From contig OX637361.1 of assembly GCA_951799405.1 (NCBI GenBank), positions 10,266,170-10,330,169 of the forward strand: a DNA stretch of 64,000 nucleotides, written 5' to 3'. Source of the stretch: Agapetus fuscipes (Eukaryota; Arthropoda; Insecta; Trichoptera; Glossosomatidae). Positions 11,995 through 25,247 of this stretch are shown here, in pieces (position 1 is the first letter of the stretch; the number at the start of each line of letters is the position of its first letter). Both the position numbers and the translations under genes were made by a program. The notes under the pieces were generated by a model. The model saw nothing but the letters and a program-made list of their open reading frames with translations. It was not told the origin of the DNA and ran no database searches.

Positions 11995-13390
11995 GGACTA
12001 TGTTATTTTAGGTAATTCAATTATGAAATCTGCTTGCGGTGGAGTCTGGTCTTAGTCAATCAGTACATCTTCCTTGCTTCTACAGCAAATATAGTTTGTG
12101 TTGTTTAAAAACATATTAATAATTGTTTTATAAGAATACGTAATGGAGAAAAAACATATTCCAATATTCACAGGTTTAATAATTCAATACAATTTGAAAT
12201 TGGCAATTATGTTGAGAATAAACCTGCAATGTTTCAAAAACACTTTAGCAAGTCGTCAATGTTACGGTCTGATAAAATTTAAATGTTTTTCCTTTCAATT
12301 GAGGAAAATATTTTTTACAGCACTTAACTTTGACAGGTCAAGACAAAGTAAGAATTTTCCTTTGACTTACAATAAACTTAAGAAACCATAGATCAATTGA
12401 ATTTTTCATACACGAAAGAAGATTAAAAATTGAAACCACCACAGATGTCAAAGAAATCTTAAACAGCAGGACGACATTTTGCTAATTAATATATGTCAAT
12501 TACTTTTGATATTTCTGTGACTATAATTTCCTTAAACCTTGGTAAAATACTTTAGTGAAATTGTACAAAAAAATATTCTGTTTGTACATAGGTATTATTG
12601 ATCTATGTGAGAATCATTAATTTTTTGCAGGCATTAATCTCTTTTTGGATCATAATTCTTATTTCAATGGTTTCCAAGTATATCTGTAATTTTCTTGTAA
12701 CTAATAAATACTTATTTCTCCTTTACTATTAGAAAATATGGTTATTTAGTATTTGTATAAAATTAGATTTTAATTAGCATTTATTGTTAAGTATTTTTAT
12801 CTGGTCGATCAGTAAGTGTTTTTCCTTCTTATTTTTATTAGAGTTAATTAAATCTTTATTAAATTTTATACATGATATGAAATAAGATTCAAACCAAAGA
12901 ACTGATAAATAATCTAACAATTAATAAAAAAATTGACAGAACTTCCACAATACTATCTTATTTTGTACTTTTTTTTATTAAATTTTCAATATACTTTTCT
13001 TTCAACCTCATAGAAGGTAACCCAACCTGAAAATGAGGAAAACAATATTTTTTTCCCTAAATGGTCCATTCCAGAAAGAATAATCTGAATGTGGTTCATC
13101 TTAGAAAATCTTCCAATAGACATGGCACAATTAAAATGGAGGAAAAATATGACGTAATTTGGCCCGGCTCAAGACAGGACAGTGAGTCAAAAACAATACA
13201 ATATTACATAGGTAGATTTAAAATACACAAAAGTGCTTCGTACTGCATTTAGGATAACTGTCACCGGCGTATATATTTTACAATGTTGTACAACCCTGAT
13301 CATCAGGAATCCATTTTTTATTTACTATGGGTGACGTCACATTGCCGAAGAAAATTTGGATTCAATCTTCCTACGTGCGGTTATAACTAA
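11995..13390 (+). other. cwo 3' UTR and following AT-rich DNA
   Basis: No further coding region was recognised after the cwo stop. The stretch is AT-rich with several AATAAA-like words. The exact cleavage site cannot be chosen by eye. Confidence 0.4.
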
Positions 13391-13399
13391 CTGCCCGGT

Positions 13400-13723
13400 C
13401 CGGTCAATAGCTCAGTTGGTTGGCTTGCATTCCATACCGTGAGCTCGGGTTGGAATCCCACCGAGGGTGTCAGAAATGATTTCCCGTTTCGGTGTTTATT
13501 TCAAACCCCAAAAAATACCGGCAAGGCTTACTCAGCCTTCACAAGAAATGAGTACCAGCCCCCTCGGGAGCTGGGAAACCCCCACTTCAACTGAAGTGGT
13601 TGGCGTAAGGCCGGCCCCCTTACCTGTAAAAATAAATAGGTTCAGCTCACCACATGCGACCCCTTCGGGGATAACGTGGCAAGAAGTTACACTATATGTG
13701 TAGCTTAGTTGTATTGCGTTTTG
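13400..13723 (+). mobile_element. SINE-C copy
   Basis: The tRNA-like head is CCGGTCAATAGCTCAGTTGG with a B-box-like GGTTGGAATCCCACC at about 13449. The body carries CAGCCCCCTCGGGAGCTGGG, a short hairpin CCCCTTCGGGG near 13660, and the end GTGTAGCTTAGTTG. Confidence 0.8.
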
Positions 13724-14090
13724 CCCTGTATTTAGTGGGGCCAAGTTATTTTTCCCCCATTGAAATGTGCTGAGTCTATTATAATCATAGATTATACTAA
13801 AACCATTTTTAATTTGTATAATTCATCATAGTTGATGAAGAGGAGCTACCAGCTCCAATGAACCATGGTTACAGATCCTAAAATACACACCTAAGTCTAA
13901 ATCTTGTGAAGTCACCAACTTCAGAATATAATGTAAAACATATCTTATTCAGTTATTTAGTCCAATAATGTCCATAATTTTGGTCAAACGACTCGGAAGT
14001 GTACCATAAATTTGTATTTTAATAAAGTACCTAAATCCACGTGTTGATTTTGTCTACTAGCGAGTATATGGCAAGCGTGTTTCAAATAAA

Positions 14091-14251
14091 ATGGAGTTGG
14101 AACATTCCAAATTTCCCACGTCAGGGTTATGTTATAAATCTAAGTGACTGGGGTCAAAAGGCTACCAAAAAAGAATTGCAGAATGTTAGTTAGCAATGTG
14201 ATAAGGTGACCTCACATTTTTTCCTACTTTTGTGTTTCCGACTCCATTATT
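14091..14251. mobile_element. Family E MITE with both termini
   Basis: It starts AATGGAGTTGGAACA and ends GTTTCCGACTCCATT, giving inverted termini of about 14 bp. It contains AGGTGACCTCACATTTTT. It is short and non-coding. Related pieces recur at 9541, 22596, 22920, 24236, 49315 and 59247. Confidence 0.6.
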
Positions 14252-14711
14252 AGTTTTTGTTTTATGATACCAACAATGGATACCTACCAATTTTTGTATT
14301 TGGTTGACATGACTTTCTTTTAATTTTGTAAATATTTGTAACATACAAAGGCTGTGAATTTTATCAAATGTTGCTGTTATGTATTTTTGTTTAACTTTGG
14401 TAATACATTTTATCCTCCTTGAATAAACAGTGTCATCTAAAATAAAATGAAAATGGTTTTATTTCTCCATGAGTCCCAGCTGAACTCTGCTTTAAACAAT
14501 GAAATATTATTATAAGTACCTATTGTAAGATTTACAAAGTCAAGACCTGCAGCCGTTGATCAATATAATTGACATAGATGGCGCGTGTATGTTTCTGCCC
14601 ATAATAACAAATATACCATGAATATAGAATAATATCTGAACAACAACAAAAATGAGACATTCATTTTAACGTCATATGTCAAGACATAAACATAACTTTA
14701 AAAATGTCCCT

Positions 14712-14975
14712 GGTATGGTCGAGTAGATAAGGCGTTGACACTCAAAATTTATTTGTGTTATTTAAACAATTGCTCATTCGAACCCAGCCTGGCCCGTGTT
14801 CCATCTATCGACAATAACTTTGACGCTGAGTAATTATTTAATAATAATTCATTAATATATTGAATAATGAGTTATTAATTGGTAATATCATTAAGTATTT
14901 GTTTATGGCCAGGTAAAAAAGGTCGGCGAATCGCATTCCTCTTCACAAATCTATTTTTCCAAAAACAAAATAACG
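14712..14975 (+). mobile_element. SINE-D copy
   Basis: A diverged tRNA-like head (TGGTCGAGTAGATAAGG) is followed by the B-box-like CATTCGAACCCAG, then AATAACTTTGACGCTGAG. An AT-rich palindromic middle leads to the tail GGCCAGGTAAAAAAGGTCGG and CACAAATCTATTTTTCC. Confidence 0.6.
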
Positions 14976-15739
14976 GTTGCTTGGAAATTGGTTATAACAA
15001 GACCTCGTTGGAGAAAAAGCTGATTATAACAAGACCACAGAGTATAAACAAGACTTCGAATTAAACAAAAAATGAACAAAGCGAAATAATTATGATGAGC
15101 AGACATTTTAGATTTTCAAAATTTGCCGCAAAAATTTCGACCGATTATAGACAATAATCTTGGTTGACTATATTAAATTTATATTTTTTCTCACTGGCAG
15201 GGTTTCTGATATTTTCCTTATAAATATATTTTTTTCACGATGGTATCACTACGTTTGACAATCGGGCTGTGGCGAAATACATGTTGTCAATAAGTGTCAG
15301 TCAGACCCCGTTCACAAGTATTTTGCTACTGGTTACCCTGTTTTATAATTCGGAAGCCATATTGTAATCGATCTATGGTACGCGGAATGTATGGTTATGA
15401 GTAAGGAGGAAGGGGAAGAGGTCGTTTTTTAAACTGAAATCAGAATGAGCGTAAATAAATTTGAATTAATAATTTATATTTACTGTTATTCATGTAAAAA
15501 AAGAGTTTAAGCGCCAATAAACTTTATTTTGTTTAGTATTTATTAAATTGCTCATTTTTTATTACAAAAAAACTGATGAAAAAATATTTTATAATGATGG
15601 TTGAACTGTGTGTAGGATTTTGGCGCGGGGCGCCACCCTACTCTATGGGCGCCACAAACGTCAAGCGTATTTGAAATTAACTGTTGTATTTTCACTATTA
15701 TTGAAGAGTGTAGAGATTAATGAAATCAAGAAGACTCCA

Positions 15740-15970
15740 GTGGTCGGACACGTAGCACGTGCAGAAGACTCCAGGATCATCAGAACTGTCTTGGATGGTG
15801 CCCCCTCAGGCGTTGGACCACTCGGGACGTAGGATGCGGTGGGCAGAGAACGTCGAAGCCAACGCCGAAGTTTTGGGAGTGAGGCGACTATGGAGGGAAG
15901 CAGCACAAGGCAGAGTGGTGCAGGTGTCCCTGAGCCTTGAAGGCTGTCAGCTGATGAGCCGAAGAAAGTG
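15740..15970 (+). pseudogene. LINE reverse transcriptase C-terminal fragment
   Basis: One frame reads GHVARAEDSRIIRTVLDGAP. After a frame change near 15825 the next reads RRMRWAENVEANAEVLGVRR and REAAQG. This is the order of the C-terminal segment of many insect LINEs: GHVARMxDxRIxxxVL, then RPxxRWxDxVExDLxxLGV. It is broken by the frameshift and lacks all of the RT core. Confidence 0.7.
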
Positions 15971-16560
15971 AAATTAAAGTGTATAGATTTCATATTATAA
16001 ACATTTCCGGTCCTCAGGCCATCATCAGGGATCCAAAACTTTTGCAAGAAATACAGATACAGAATGCCAGTGTCCTTGACAATAGACAGGTGCCTATTTG
16101 ATTGTTTACCTACCTGCTTAGTTTATTTTTGCCATATCATTTGTGTTTTTTACATTGAGGTTTTTTTAATTAATTTTTTTCTTTACAGTGTGTATTTTTG
16201 TGATTGTATGACTAATCTTTCTAGAATAAATAAATATTGTGCAAAATATAAGCGTTTTATTTTGACAGCTTAAAGCAATAATAATAATATTAATAAATAA
16301 TATCATGGCAGATAATAATATATGATTATAGTGGTGTGAGTGTACCCGCGTGCCGCGTGTATAATACACACATGCATACAAGATCAAAGTCCAACACGCA
16401 GAATGTATGGAAGGGAAGTAAGAAGGCGAGGAAGGGGGGTTTCGAAGTACGTACCTACCCCTAAGCCATAGAGTAGCTTCTCTAAGTACCTATATACTCT
16501 GTGGTGTCAGTCACTTCGATAAATAAGGTTTTTCTTCGGATTATCAAAAAATATATCAAT

Positions 16561-19178
16561 ATGTTGGCTTTAATAAATCGAATCCTAGACTGGTTTAAGA
16601 GTCTCTTTTGGAAGGAGGAGATGGAATTGACCCTAGTCGGCCTGCAGTACTCCGGAAAAACCACATTCGTGAATGTCATAGCGGTAAGATGATTTTTATT
16701 TTAAGAAGATAATGCGCTAATTTTCGTAGAAAGGGGTGTATTACATCCATAGCGCAGTTATAGAAAATTCTTATACACCTATCACTATTTATTTTGCTGT
16801 ACTATTTAAGGAATAACTTTTCATATAAAAGCCTTGACATTGAATTTGATTTTTTCAGTCTGGACAATTCAATGAAGACATGATTCCAACTGTGGGTTTT
16901 AACATGAGAAAAATAACCAAAGGAAACGTCACAATTAAGGTATTTTGAATTTCTGGTGCAAAATTTTCTAAAATAATGTGAAAAATTGTTATTTAAAAAA
17001 AACTTTTATGGTTGTTAGGTTTGGGACATTGGTGGCCAGCCGCGGTTCCGCTCCATGTGGGAGAGATACTGCAGAGGAGTGAATGCCATTGTGTAAGTTG
17101 CATTTTTTTTTATTATCCAGCTGATCTCTTTTCTAAAAAGAATGAAGTTTTAACATTTCTTTCCACCCGCATAAGGAACAGTCCTCCAGTGAGGTCCGCA
17201 CATTTAATATAGACAGAAAAGTTGTGACGTCACATGGTCGACTTGTTAGTGTGATGGCTTATTAATGTTTTGTGAAGGTTTGCAAAAAATCCTAGTTACA
17301 AAGAGGTGTGACGTTTCCTGCCGGGAAATTTTCAAATTTGGAACACCCGTGCCGAAAAAAAACCATCTATTATAAAATTGTATGTTTTAACATAACCTAA
17401 CGTTAACCAAAAAAATATGGAGAATAAAGTAGCGCCCCTCTAGTGAATACATTTTTAGTAAAACACTATTGTTGAATTGATATGTTAAGGTTAAGGATTA
17501 ATCGCTAATGCTTGAAGGGGGCAAATTTGCTCTAGAGCTTAAACTTCGGAGGGCTATAATTTGAGAACCGTTGGTCCTAATTTTTTTCTGAATTGTGTTC
17601 TGAGCTCAGAATGTTAGTCGCGATCCACACGAAATTTTTGAAAAATATTAAAAATGGTCATTCATCAACTTTTTTTGTAATTTGGGTGATTTGAAATGGA
17701 ATGACCCTACTTGGCAAACAGGTGGGTATTACATTAATTATATCTGAAGACTTAATGGATTTTAGTTATCATTCAGATAATCTATCTGCATTGCTGGATC
17801 GAGATGGGATTTAAACCAGTGACGCTTAGTGAAACATGTGTTGGGTCAGTCTGCTGTGACCACTCAGCCATAGACCATTATAAGAAAAATAATCACCAAT
17901 TTAGGTCAAAAAAGATAACATTTATTTGGTTTACATTCAAATACTTTCATTGTAAAAACAAATAATAAACTTTCAAATGAATTTGACAACAATATGCTAA
18001 TAAGGTGATGGTAGATTTGACAAAGTTATATAGTAATGAGTATGATTTATAAATAGAATATTCACAGAAGCTTAGATTACTTGACTTAAAGGTTGGTATG
18101 CGGCTGACCACCCATGCTGTAGTCTGTAGAAAATGATTCACTTTGCCAATGTCACCCCTGTTTCAGGGAAGGTAGGCAAGAGTTGCAGGGTGTATGTTCA
18201 TTTGAGATTTGGGTTTTTTATGTTTTAGGTTCACATGAGGCATGTACAAGCACGAACTTATACGTGTCTGCTTGTGAAAATGCATATATGTGAATCCACA
18301 ATGTTCCATATCTTTGCAACTTAGATTAGATTCACGCTCTTCACAGCAGGCGGTTGACACTGGACAGCTGGTTTACAAAGCCTGCTGTCTTGGTGTATAA
18401 GCCTTAAAAGTCTAAATATCTTTGAAACTTAGATTGTAGACCAACCGTTATGGGAGAACTTACACTATTCTCAATACTTCGTTGGTGACGCAGCCAACGT
18501 CTTCAGGGGGCATCGTCTCTACACAATGATTGAGGATGAACTGATTGGGTGTTGTGTGTTTCAGGTATATGGTGGACGCGGCTGACGCAGACAAGATAGA
18601 GGCTTCTCGCAACGAGCTGCACAGCCTGCTGGACAAGCAGCAGCTGACTGGGATACCGGTGCTGGTGCTGGGGAACAAGAGGGACTTACCGCAGGCCCTG
18701 GATGAAAATGGACTCATAGAAAGAATGTGAGTATTCACCTTCAGATTATTGGTCTTCTGATAATAATGATTTGGCATTGGAGAGTTTCTTTCCGGAAAAT
18801 GAGAAGTTATAAAAGGAGTTTTTCGATTAAAAATAGGTGGCGCCCGCCACCCTACCGATATTTAAGAATTTGCTCTAGAGTACAAAAAGGTTGGGAGCCC
18901 CTGCTCTACAGGATTTGAACCTTTGCCATCAGACTCTCCAACTGAGTTCTGAGCAAACTAAACCATAGACATGAATCTTTTCTTTGATAGATTTTATTGT
19001 ATTTTTATAGGTACACTATTATAAGCATTTAATTTCTGTACATTTATTTTTCAGGAATTTATCCGCCATTCAGGATCGAGAAATCTGCTGTTACTCCATC
19101 TCGTGCAAGGAAAAGGATAACATTGACATCACCCTGCAGTGGCTCATTGCACACAGTAAGTCGGGGGCGACTCGTTGA
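16561..19178 (+). CDS. Arl8: ADP-ribosylation factor-like 8 GTPase, five exons
   Basis: Exons are 16561-16683, 16859-16939, 17019-17092, 18565-18726 and 19055-19178, all with GT-AG borders and continuous phase, giving 187 aa. The N-terminus [17 protein letters not shown] forms the amphipathic helix typical of Arl8 and has no Gly2. The P-loop is GLQYSGKT (27-34), switch I PTVGFN (51-56), switch II WDIGGQ (70-75), the guanine motif NKRD (130-133) and SCK (163-165). Length and motifs match the Arl8 family (about 186 aa). Family members act on lysosomes and axonal vesicle precursors, recruiting kinesin adaptors and tethering complexes. The start ATG is the first in the exon. Repeats in the introns include a tRNA-like segment (17800-17878) and a family B copy. 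Confidence 0.97.
17800..17880 (-). repeat. tRNA-like (Ser/Leu-type) SINE head
   Basis: Read on the minus strand, TGGCTGAGTGGTCACAGCAG resembles an A-box and TGGTTTAAATCCCATC a B-box, separated as in a tRNA with a long variable arm. It sits in Arl8 intron 3. The arms do not fold into a convincing functional tRNA, so I call it a SINE remnant. Confidence 0.45.
18088..18338 (+). mobile_element. Family B copy
   Basis: It begins GGTTGGTATGCGGCTGACC, passes through ACTTTGCCAATGTCACCCC, and ends TTTGCAACTTAGATTAGATT. It is in Arl8 intron 3. Confidence 0.8.
18830..18905 (-). mobile_element. hAT-like terminus remnant
   Basis: On the minus strand it begins CAGGGGCTCCCAACC, a common hAT terminal form, and continues into AAATTCTTAAATATCGG. 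Only one end was seen. It lies in Arl8 intron 4. Confidence 0.4.
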
Positions 19179-19312
19179 AGACTGACGAGTCAACGAGTCA
19201 AATGTGCTTCTTATCATTTCTCCCTGATTATGTATCGCATCGTTAATGTACCTCACAAGATCTTACCGTCAACAAATCACACTAGAGAGTGAAATATATT
19301 TAATGCCATGAA

Positions 19313-19318
19313 AATAAA
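19313..19318 (+). terminator. Likely Arl8 polyadenylation signal
   Basis: AATAAA stands about 135 nt after the Arl8 stop codon and is followed by a TG/T-containing stretch. It is the first such word downstream of the gene. Confidence 0.5.
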
Positions 19319-19319
19319 A

Positions 19320-21450
19320 CAAGTTGATTCTGATTCTAAAACACTCGCTTATGTTTATGTAAATTCAATGCTGCATACAAGTTAATACATAAGACATAAA
19401 ATAGAACTAAAGGTAGCAATGTGGGATTTCTTTAGAAAATGAGATGAGTGTATGGAAACTTTGGAAATCATTTTCTCGTGTTGATCTCAATTTTGAAAAA
19501 AATCTCGATTACTGCTTTTAGTTCTGTACAACTCACATATAACAATTCAAAGGTTATATGAGAGTGATGCTTTTGTGTGTATCACACCTCAAGCAACCTC
19601 TCTGATTATGATTTCATAAAAACGTTTCAAAAAGATGCATCCTTAATGGTTGATAGTTAAATGGCGTCATCAAATGGAACACTTTCACAAGACAAAAATG
19701 AATACTATGTAATTTCACAGATACACAAAAAAGATTACAATACATTTATATGATTTTTGACTAACGAAACTTGTCCAAAATACTCTTTCAAATTCTCTTA
19801 GGATCCTTTATGAGTTTTTAGTTAAGTCATTGTCTAAACTTGCTGGCTCTAAACTTTTGATAATTGTGAGAGAATTTGGACATTGCCTTGATGCCAAATT
19901 CAATGTAGATTAATAAATACATGTTCAGCTTGAATGTTTTTGGCTTGTTTGAGGTATTGCATTTACATGACAAATACAATTCTAACCCGCATAAATTCAA
20001 CGGTACCTTAAAATAGATGAAACTTAAAATATAACCTTAAACTATGTGTGGTTATCTTGATATTCTAGACATAACTTTCTCATCCCAATAGACATTATTA
20101 TTAATTAAAATAAATTTAAAGAAAACCATGTTTGACACTGAAATCTATGAAAATAAATATTATCCACCCGTCACTTTGTCAAATAGATTGTCGCAAACTT
20201 TTCCTTTGTTTGGTGAGGTCTATTTTTAAGTTGAACACTTTTTACCGTCTACATCACCACAAGAAAAACTACTATGATTGAAAAAATATGCTACTATTTG
20301 TTAGATAAGTCCTTTTTGTATATGAATAAAAGGAACATGCAGCCAAACTCGGTTAAAAAGATCACGGAAATAGCCGTTGCTCAGCTACTCTTTTTCACAT
20401 AGACAAAGAAAACCTCTCGAAACATTCTCATTTCCATTCCCTGGCGTAATCAATATTTGTTGGTAGGTACTCTTTTACCTATTCAAGTTTATAATGAGTA
20501 ACGACAATAAGGAGCAAACTTGGTTAGTCTCTTTGTGGTCGTTATAACCGAGTTGGACTGTAGTATAGTTGCTGTTTTGGAAGTTTTGTAAAATATTGTG
20601 TTAATCTTTAGATAAGTAAAATTGTAGAGGTAATTGTCGGGCTATGACTCTGTTTACTTTTCTGCTTATTGGTTTATTTTCTCTAGTTTATTGAGATCCT
20701 AAGCAGGACTTGTGGATTTCCAAAAACTACAAAAAAAAAACACAACATATGAATCAACAGCACTGTTTATTTTAATTTTATGTAAGTAAGTACTTTTGTT
20801 TCGACGCATTCCTTGCATTTCATAATTTTAACTTTTTAAATTTTTGTATTATGAAAATATTGAATGTTGGAAATTAAATGTTAAAATACAATGGTAATAT
20901 TTTTTGCTTATGTTTATTTGAATGTATGGGCCAAGAGTAAAATAAATTAAAGTCAAACAGCATTAAAAATACTTATATCACAGCATAAAAAATTATGGCA
21001 ATTGAGTTTCTTCAGCAATCTGATAATGTAACTGCTTTACATTGCTGAAGAAACCCATCCAAGGCACTGGTGACGCATCAGAAATTTCCAGCTCCAATTA
21101 ACCTGCAGATCAGTTATGGGAGACATACTACACCTACACTCAAGTGCCAATATTACTTTTGTCATTTTGACTGAAGATCCTGTACCCTTAGGGGGAAACC
21201 TAGTAATTTATATTTTGTGGGTTACGAGTCATCTTAAGATACCATATTTGGTTTCATTGAAAAGCTTGTTTGTACTACAGAAAAACATGCGTAAATTACG
21301 CAACTCAAAACTTTATAAAATGCTGTTATTTTGTCTTTTAAAAAAAAGCCTTTGTTCCAATGTGTGCACTTTATATGAAAAAGGAAAAACCATCAACAAA
21401 GTGTGAATGTGCTATTTTGCGTGAACTGTTATACACTTTACACTTGCTTT
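19320..21450. other. AT-rich intergenic stretch
   Basis: No gene was recognised. A short SINE-A/LINE tail fragment (TGTGTATCACACCTCAAG) lies at about 19576-19595. Everything else is AT-rich with no clear frame. Confidence 0.45.
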
Positions 21451-21454
21451 TGTA

Positions 21455-21712
21455 CTTGTATCTAAATCTAAGCTGCAAAGATATGTATCATTTGAAATTC
21501 ATATTAAATGCATTCCCACAAGCAGACACGCATAATTTCGCGCTTACACATGCCGCATGTGGACCTACAATATAAAAAACCCAATCTCTAATGAACATAA
21601 GCCCTGCAACTCTTGCCAACCTTCCCTGAAGCAGGGGTGACATTGGCAAAGTGAACCATTTTTTACAGTATGGGTGGTCAGCCTCATACCAACCTATAAG
21701 TCAAGGAATATA
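21455..21712 (-). mobile_element. Family B copy
   Basis: In reverse it runs from AAATCTAAGCTGCAAAGATA to CATACCAACCTATAAGTCAA. It carries the CACATGCCGCATGTGGACC block and is complete at both usual ends. Confidence 0.8.
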
Positions 21713-22595
21713 AGATATAATGTTCAAATTTAACATCAGATGGAATTTGATGTACTTTCTATACTTATTTGACTATGCACTTTCGGACTGGTATATTGTA
21801 TGATTAGTTTTATTGATGCTTGTGTCAAATCTTTAGATAAATGCATCAAATTATATGGATAAATATATACATACAAAGCAACTCTTCAACTGTTTTGTCA
21901 AACAAATATACCGCTTGCGTTTACTCAGTAATATTGGCATATTTTAGTTATTGTTGTAGTGGTAACACATCCCCGCTTCATGAATGGAACTTATTTGAAT
22001 GTAACGTAACATAAAACTATTCTAATTATTTGTAAACTTTTATTAAGGAACTAGTCAGATGGTGAACTGCTTGTTATATAATTTTATTGATTTAAATTTA
22101 TAAGTCAGTCTAAATTTAATGAAGACCATTTCGAAATTGATTGTGAAACCAAGAAAAGATTACAAAGAAAATACATTTAAGGTGATAAAAAAATACCATC
22201 TGCTGATGTATGAAAACGTTTAATTATCATGCTTCACTCCGTTATTTTGCAGGTTTTTGATTTGTTGGAGAAAAGAGTATCATTTTGTTCAATTTGTGAT
22301 TCATTTCATTGAAGATCTTGACACATTCCGTAGTATAGACAAGTGGCCTTTGATCCAAACTGTAGCCACCTCATTCATAAAAAGGTTTTAATTTTTAAAC
22401 CAGTATATAGTCGGTTTTCCCATACTAATAAGCTGGTTTAACTCTGGGTTTGGGTTCAACCAATCTAATGAATAACGCCCTAGAGGTTTAATTGGTGAGA
22501 TTTAGATAAAAATTCCAATACTGATGTCATACTCTAAACTTAGCATACACAAGGACAAGAACTGTCTGTTTTTAGAAGTTAAAAAGCACAAGTAA

Positions 22596-23005
22596 TGGAA
22601 TTGGAACAAAGTTCTATGTTCATAATTTCTTTAGGGGGGGTGACATCACAGTTCTTGGTGCTTTTACTTTTGTGTGACGATTGACAATTTGATTTGGTTA
22701 CGTTACCCAGTTGAAGTTTTCTGTTGACTCCTGCTCAGCCAACCACTGCACCACCTCTGGGGTCTCCTTGTGGATGTCCATCCAGTCTACTTGGTATCTT
22801 GACACTGCACACTCCTCTACCTAATGCTTTATTGTCGGGTTACTAACTCCACAGTCACACTCCGGAGAATAACTTAGTCCCCAGTTATTGGTGACCAGGA
22901 TTGGAACCATCAACAAAGTATTGGTTGGCTAGTTCCCTTACAACCTGGCTGGGTGACGACACAATTTTTTGTCCTGATTTTTGTGCCAATTGTTGTTGTT
23001 TTTTT
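22596..23005. mobile_element. Family E pieces flanking a LINE remnant
   Basis: TGGAATTGGAACAAAG at 22599 and GGGTGACATCACAG at 22637 belong to one piece. ACAACCTGGCTGGGTGACGA at about 22939 belongs to a second. The LINE remnant at 22730-22870 stands between them. Confidence 0.4.
22730..22870 (-). pseudogene. LINE C-terminal Cys-motif fragment
   Basis: The minus strand reads SPECDCGVSNPTIKH, a stop, then VEECAVSRYQVDWMDIHKET and PEVVQWLAEQE. It resembles the C-terminal CDCG...H...C segment of jockey/CR1-type polyproteins. There is one in-frame stop and nothing of the RT core. Confidence 0.55.
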
Positions 23006-23856
23006 TATACCGGAAAATAATTAAACCACTGCTTGACTTTTCATAATCATTGACTTGTTTATACAGCCATTCAATGTGTGAGAATTTTTGTACACACTTA
23101 GGGATGTATTCCTTCAATTTTAATTTTAAAAATGTCTTATTTCAAATCGTAATAAATCATAGACATTTGAAGCCCTCTTTACAAATGTTAGGCCCAATAT
23201 TTGGCTTTTTAAATGATGCCGGTTAAGAGAAAGCATCTACCATTTATGCATTAATTACATTTTACCTTATTCATTTATCAAGAAAAAGTATAATTATAAG
23301 TTTTGGGATGAATAAAATTATGGAAAAAATGTTTTCTTAAAGTATGTGAAGAGCTGCTTTTTCTCTTCAAAAAAGTTAACATTTTTTGTTTAAGTATAAG
23401 TGAAATTTTAGTTTACGTATAAATTAGATGAATTATGTAAGACTATATAGAAGATAAAGTATCTAATCATATTGTAATATATTAGTTCTCTCAGCTTATT
23501 TGATATGTAGATAATCTTAGAACTTCTTTTTTAAAATCCTCGAAGCTTTCACAGCCTATGTTCAAGAATGAAGTTTTGTTTTTGGGGCTTAACAACCAGC
23601 CAGATTTCAATTTCTGTTTCTTAAAGATGTGCGACACAAATCTGGGTGAAATTAAAGTCCAATGAAGCATTTGAAGATCAAAAAGTCTTCAGAAAATGTA
23701 ACTGTATCCAAATAATCCAATCAAAACATGTAGCTCAAACAACGTCCGCAATATTGGTAAATATCTCTGATTGAAAGTACGAGAGTGCTGACTTAATATT
23801 TGTCGTCATGTAATGAGCATTGCTGATTTGGCATCTACTTATGGTAAGCTTTAAAG

Positions 23857-23986
23857 CAGAGGTTCCCATTTGGGTTCAAATTTGGTGGTTCCGGTGGACC
23901 CCCCCACTTTTATACCATGTCAATGTAGACTCCCGTTGAGTATCCCGTGGATCCCTGGGGGTCCTGGACCACTTTAGGAATCACTG
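23857..23986. mobile_element. Short hAT-type MITE with 8-bp target duplication
   Basis: It begins CAGAGGTTCCCA and ends AGGAATCACTG, in hAT style. CTTTAAAG stands at both 23849-23856 and 23987-23994 as the target duplication. It is 130 bp and non-coding. Interior GGGGGTCCTGG-like text also occurs in the related element at 63538-63760. Confidence 0.85.
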
Positions 23987-24235
23987 CTTTAAAGGCTGTC
24001 CAAATGTTTGTGCTGCAATACATTACACTACATTTAAATTAAATACTCGCTATTTTTGGGCCTCTTCATGTTTTTGTAGCTATTAATGAAAATATTATTT
24101 TAAAACCGATGCCTTCAACAAAAGTTTAGTAATTGTAAAATGAGCCTAAAGAATACTTTTTTGAAATGGCCTAAACCCAATTTTTTTTTTTAATTTTTCG
24201 CAAAGGGCTAATGTCACAGGACTGAGGTCCTTAAC

Positions 24236-24338
24236 AACCAATAACAAAATATTATATTTTCTTTTCCCTAGCAACCCGACAGTGTGGCATAACATTTTTT
24301 TGCTTATGGAATAAGCGCCGAGTCCATTGTTCAATATT
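24236..24338. mobile_element. Family E fragment
   Basis: It contains CCCTAGCAACCCGACAGTG and ends CGCCGAGTCCATTG. Compare CCCCTAGCAACCTGGCC and CTGAGTCCATTAAC at 49326-49385. Confidence 0.4.
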
Positions 24339-24440
24339 GGATTGCCTTTACAATAAACTTACTAAACTTTTATTGAAACAATCATACTTAAGAATCTGCT
24401 TTTGTTTAAATGAGTTTGTATTGTTAATAAATATATACTC

Positions 24441-24502
24441 GAGTCGTATAGAATCAAAGGCGAAAACAATCTATAATTGTCATCCTTGATTCTACACGAC
24501 TC
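24441..24502. repeat. Small inverted repeat
   Basis: GAGTCGTATAGAATCAAAGG is answered by CCTTGATTCTACACGACTC after about 23 bp. No gene is close to it. Confidence 0.6.
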
Positions 24503-25205
24503 ATACACGACCACACTTTTTCGTACTGGTGAAATAGATAAAACTTTTATAAATATAGTAAATCTTAATCAATAGAAATTAAAGTATATAGGAACACCTT
24601 AAAATTACATACTTACATAGTTAAAGTAAATACATATAATATATTTGTCATGTTAATCTAAGTTGGCCAATTTTCATTGCTTATTTAAAATGCAAATGTA
24701 AAATGGATTTTGGTAGCTAGGCTTATGTTTTACTTTGATACTTTGCATGGTTCACAAATTTGACTTTATTTTATGTTAAGCGCGTAATTTAATGTTGAAC
24801 ATATAATTTACTTATATAATGAATATTTTATAATAATTTTGTAAAAAGAGCTCAATGTTTTTCTCAATATTATCATATAATATAATATTATTCTTATCCA
24901 CTTGTTTTATTTTATTGACCTTGATTTTTTATCACTTTAAATTTCTTTTCTCTCCCAATTTCCAAGTATCTTACATTCTTTCATTGATAACTGTAAATTA
25001 GGGATGCTATGAATACAAAATTTCGCATATGGATACAAATCCTGATATGGAGTAATATTGTTTCAGTTTTGTTCATGGATATGAAATGATTTTGGATATT
25101 CTCTTGTTTTGGATTGTTTCAGTTACGAATATTAGATTTTTAAGTAATTTTAAAAGTATAATATCTACAAATAAAAACATTAAATAGTATGATATACTTT
25201 CTTTG

Positions 25206-25208
<3 letters not shown>

Positions 25209-25247
<39 letters not shown>

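Noticed and set aside
13400..13470. Possible true tRNA gene with GATAGCTCAGTTGG-like A-box
   Set aside because: The same head occurs with the same SINE-C body at several places, and the anticodon stem does not fold as a standard tRNA.
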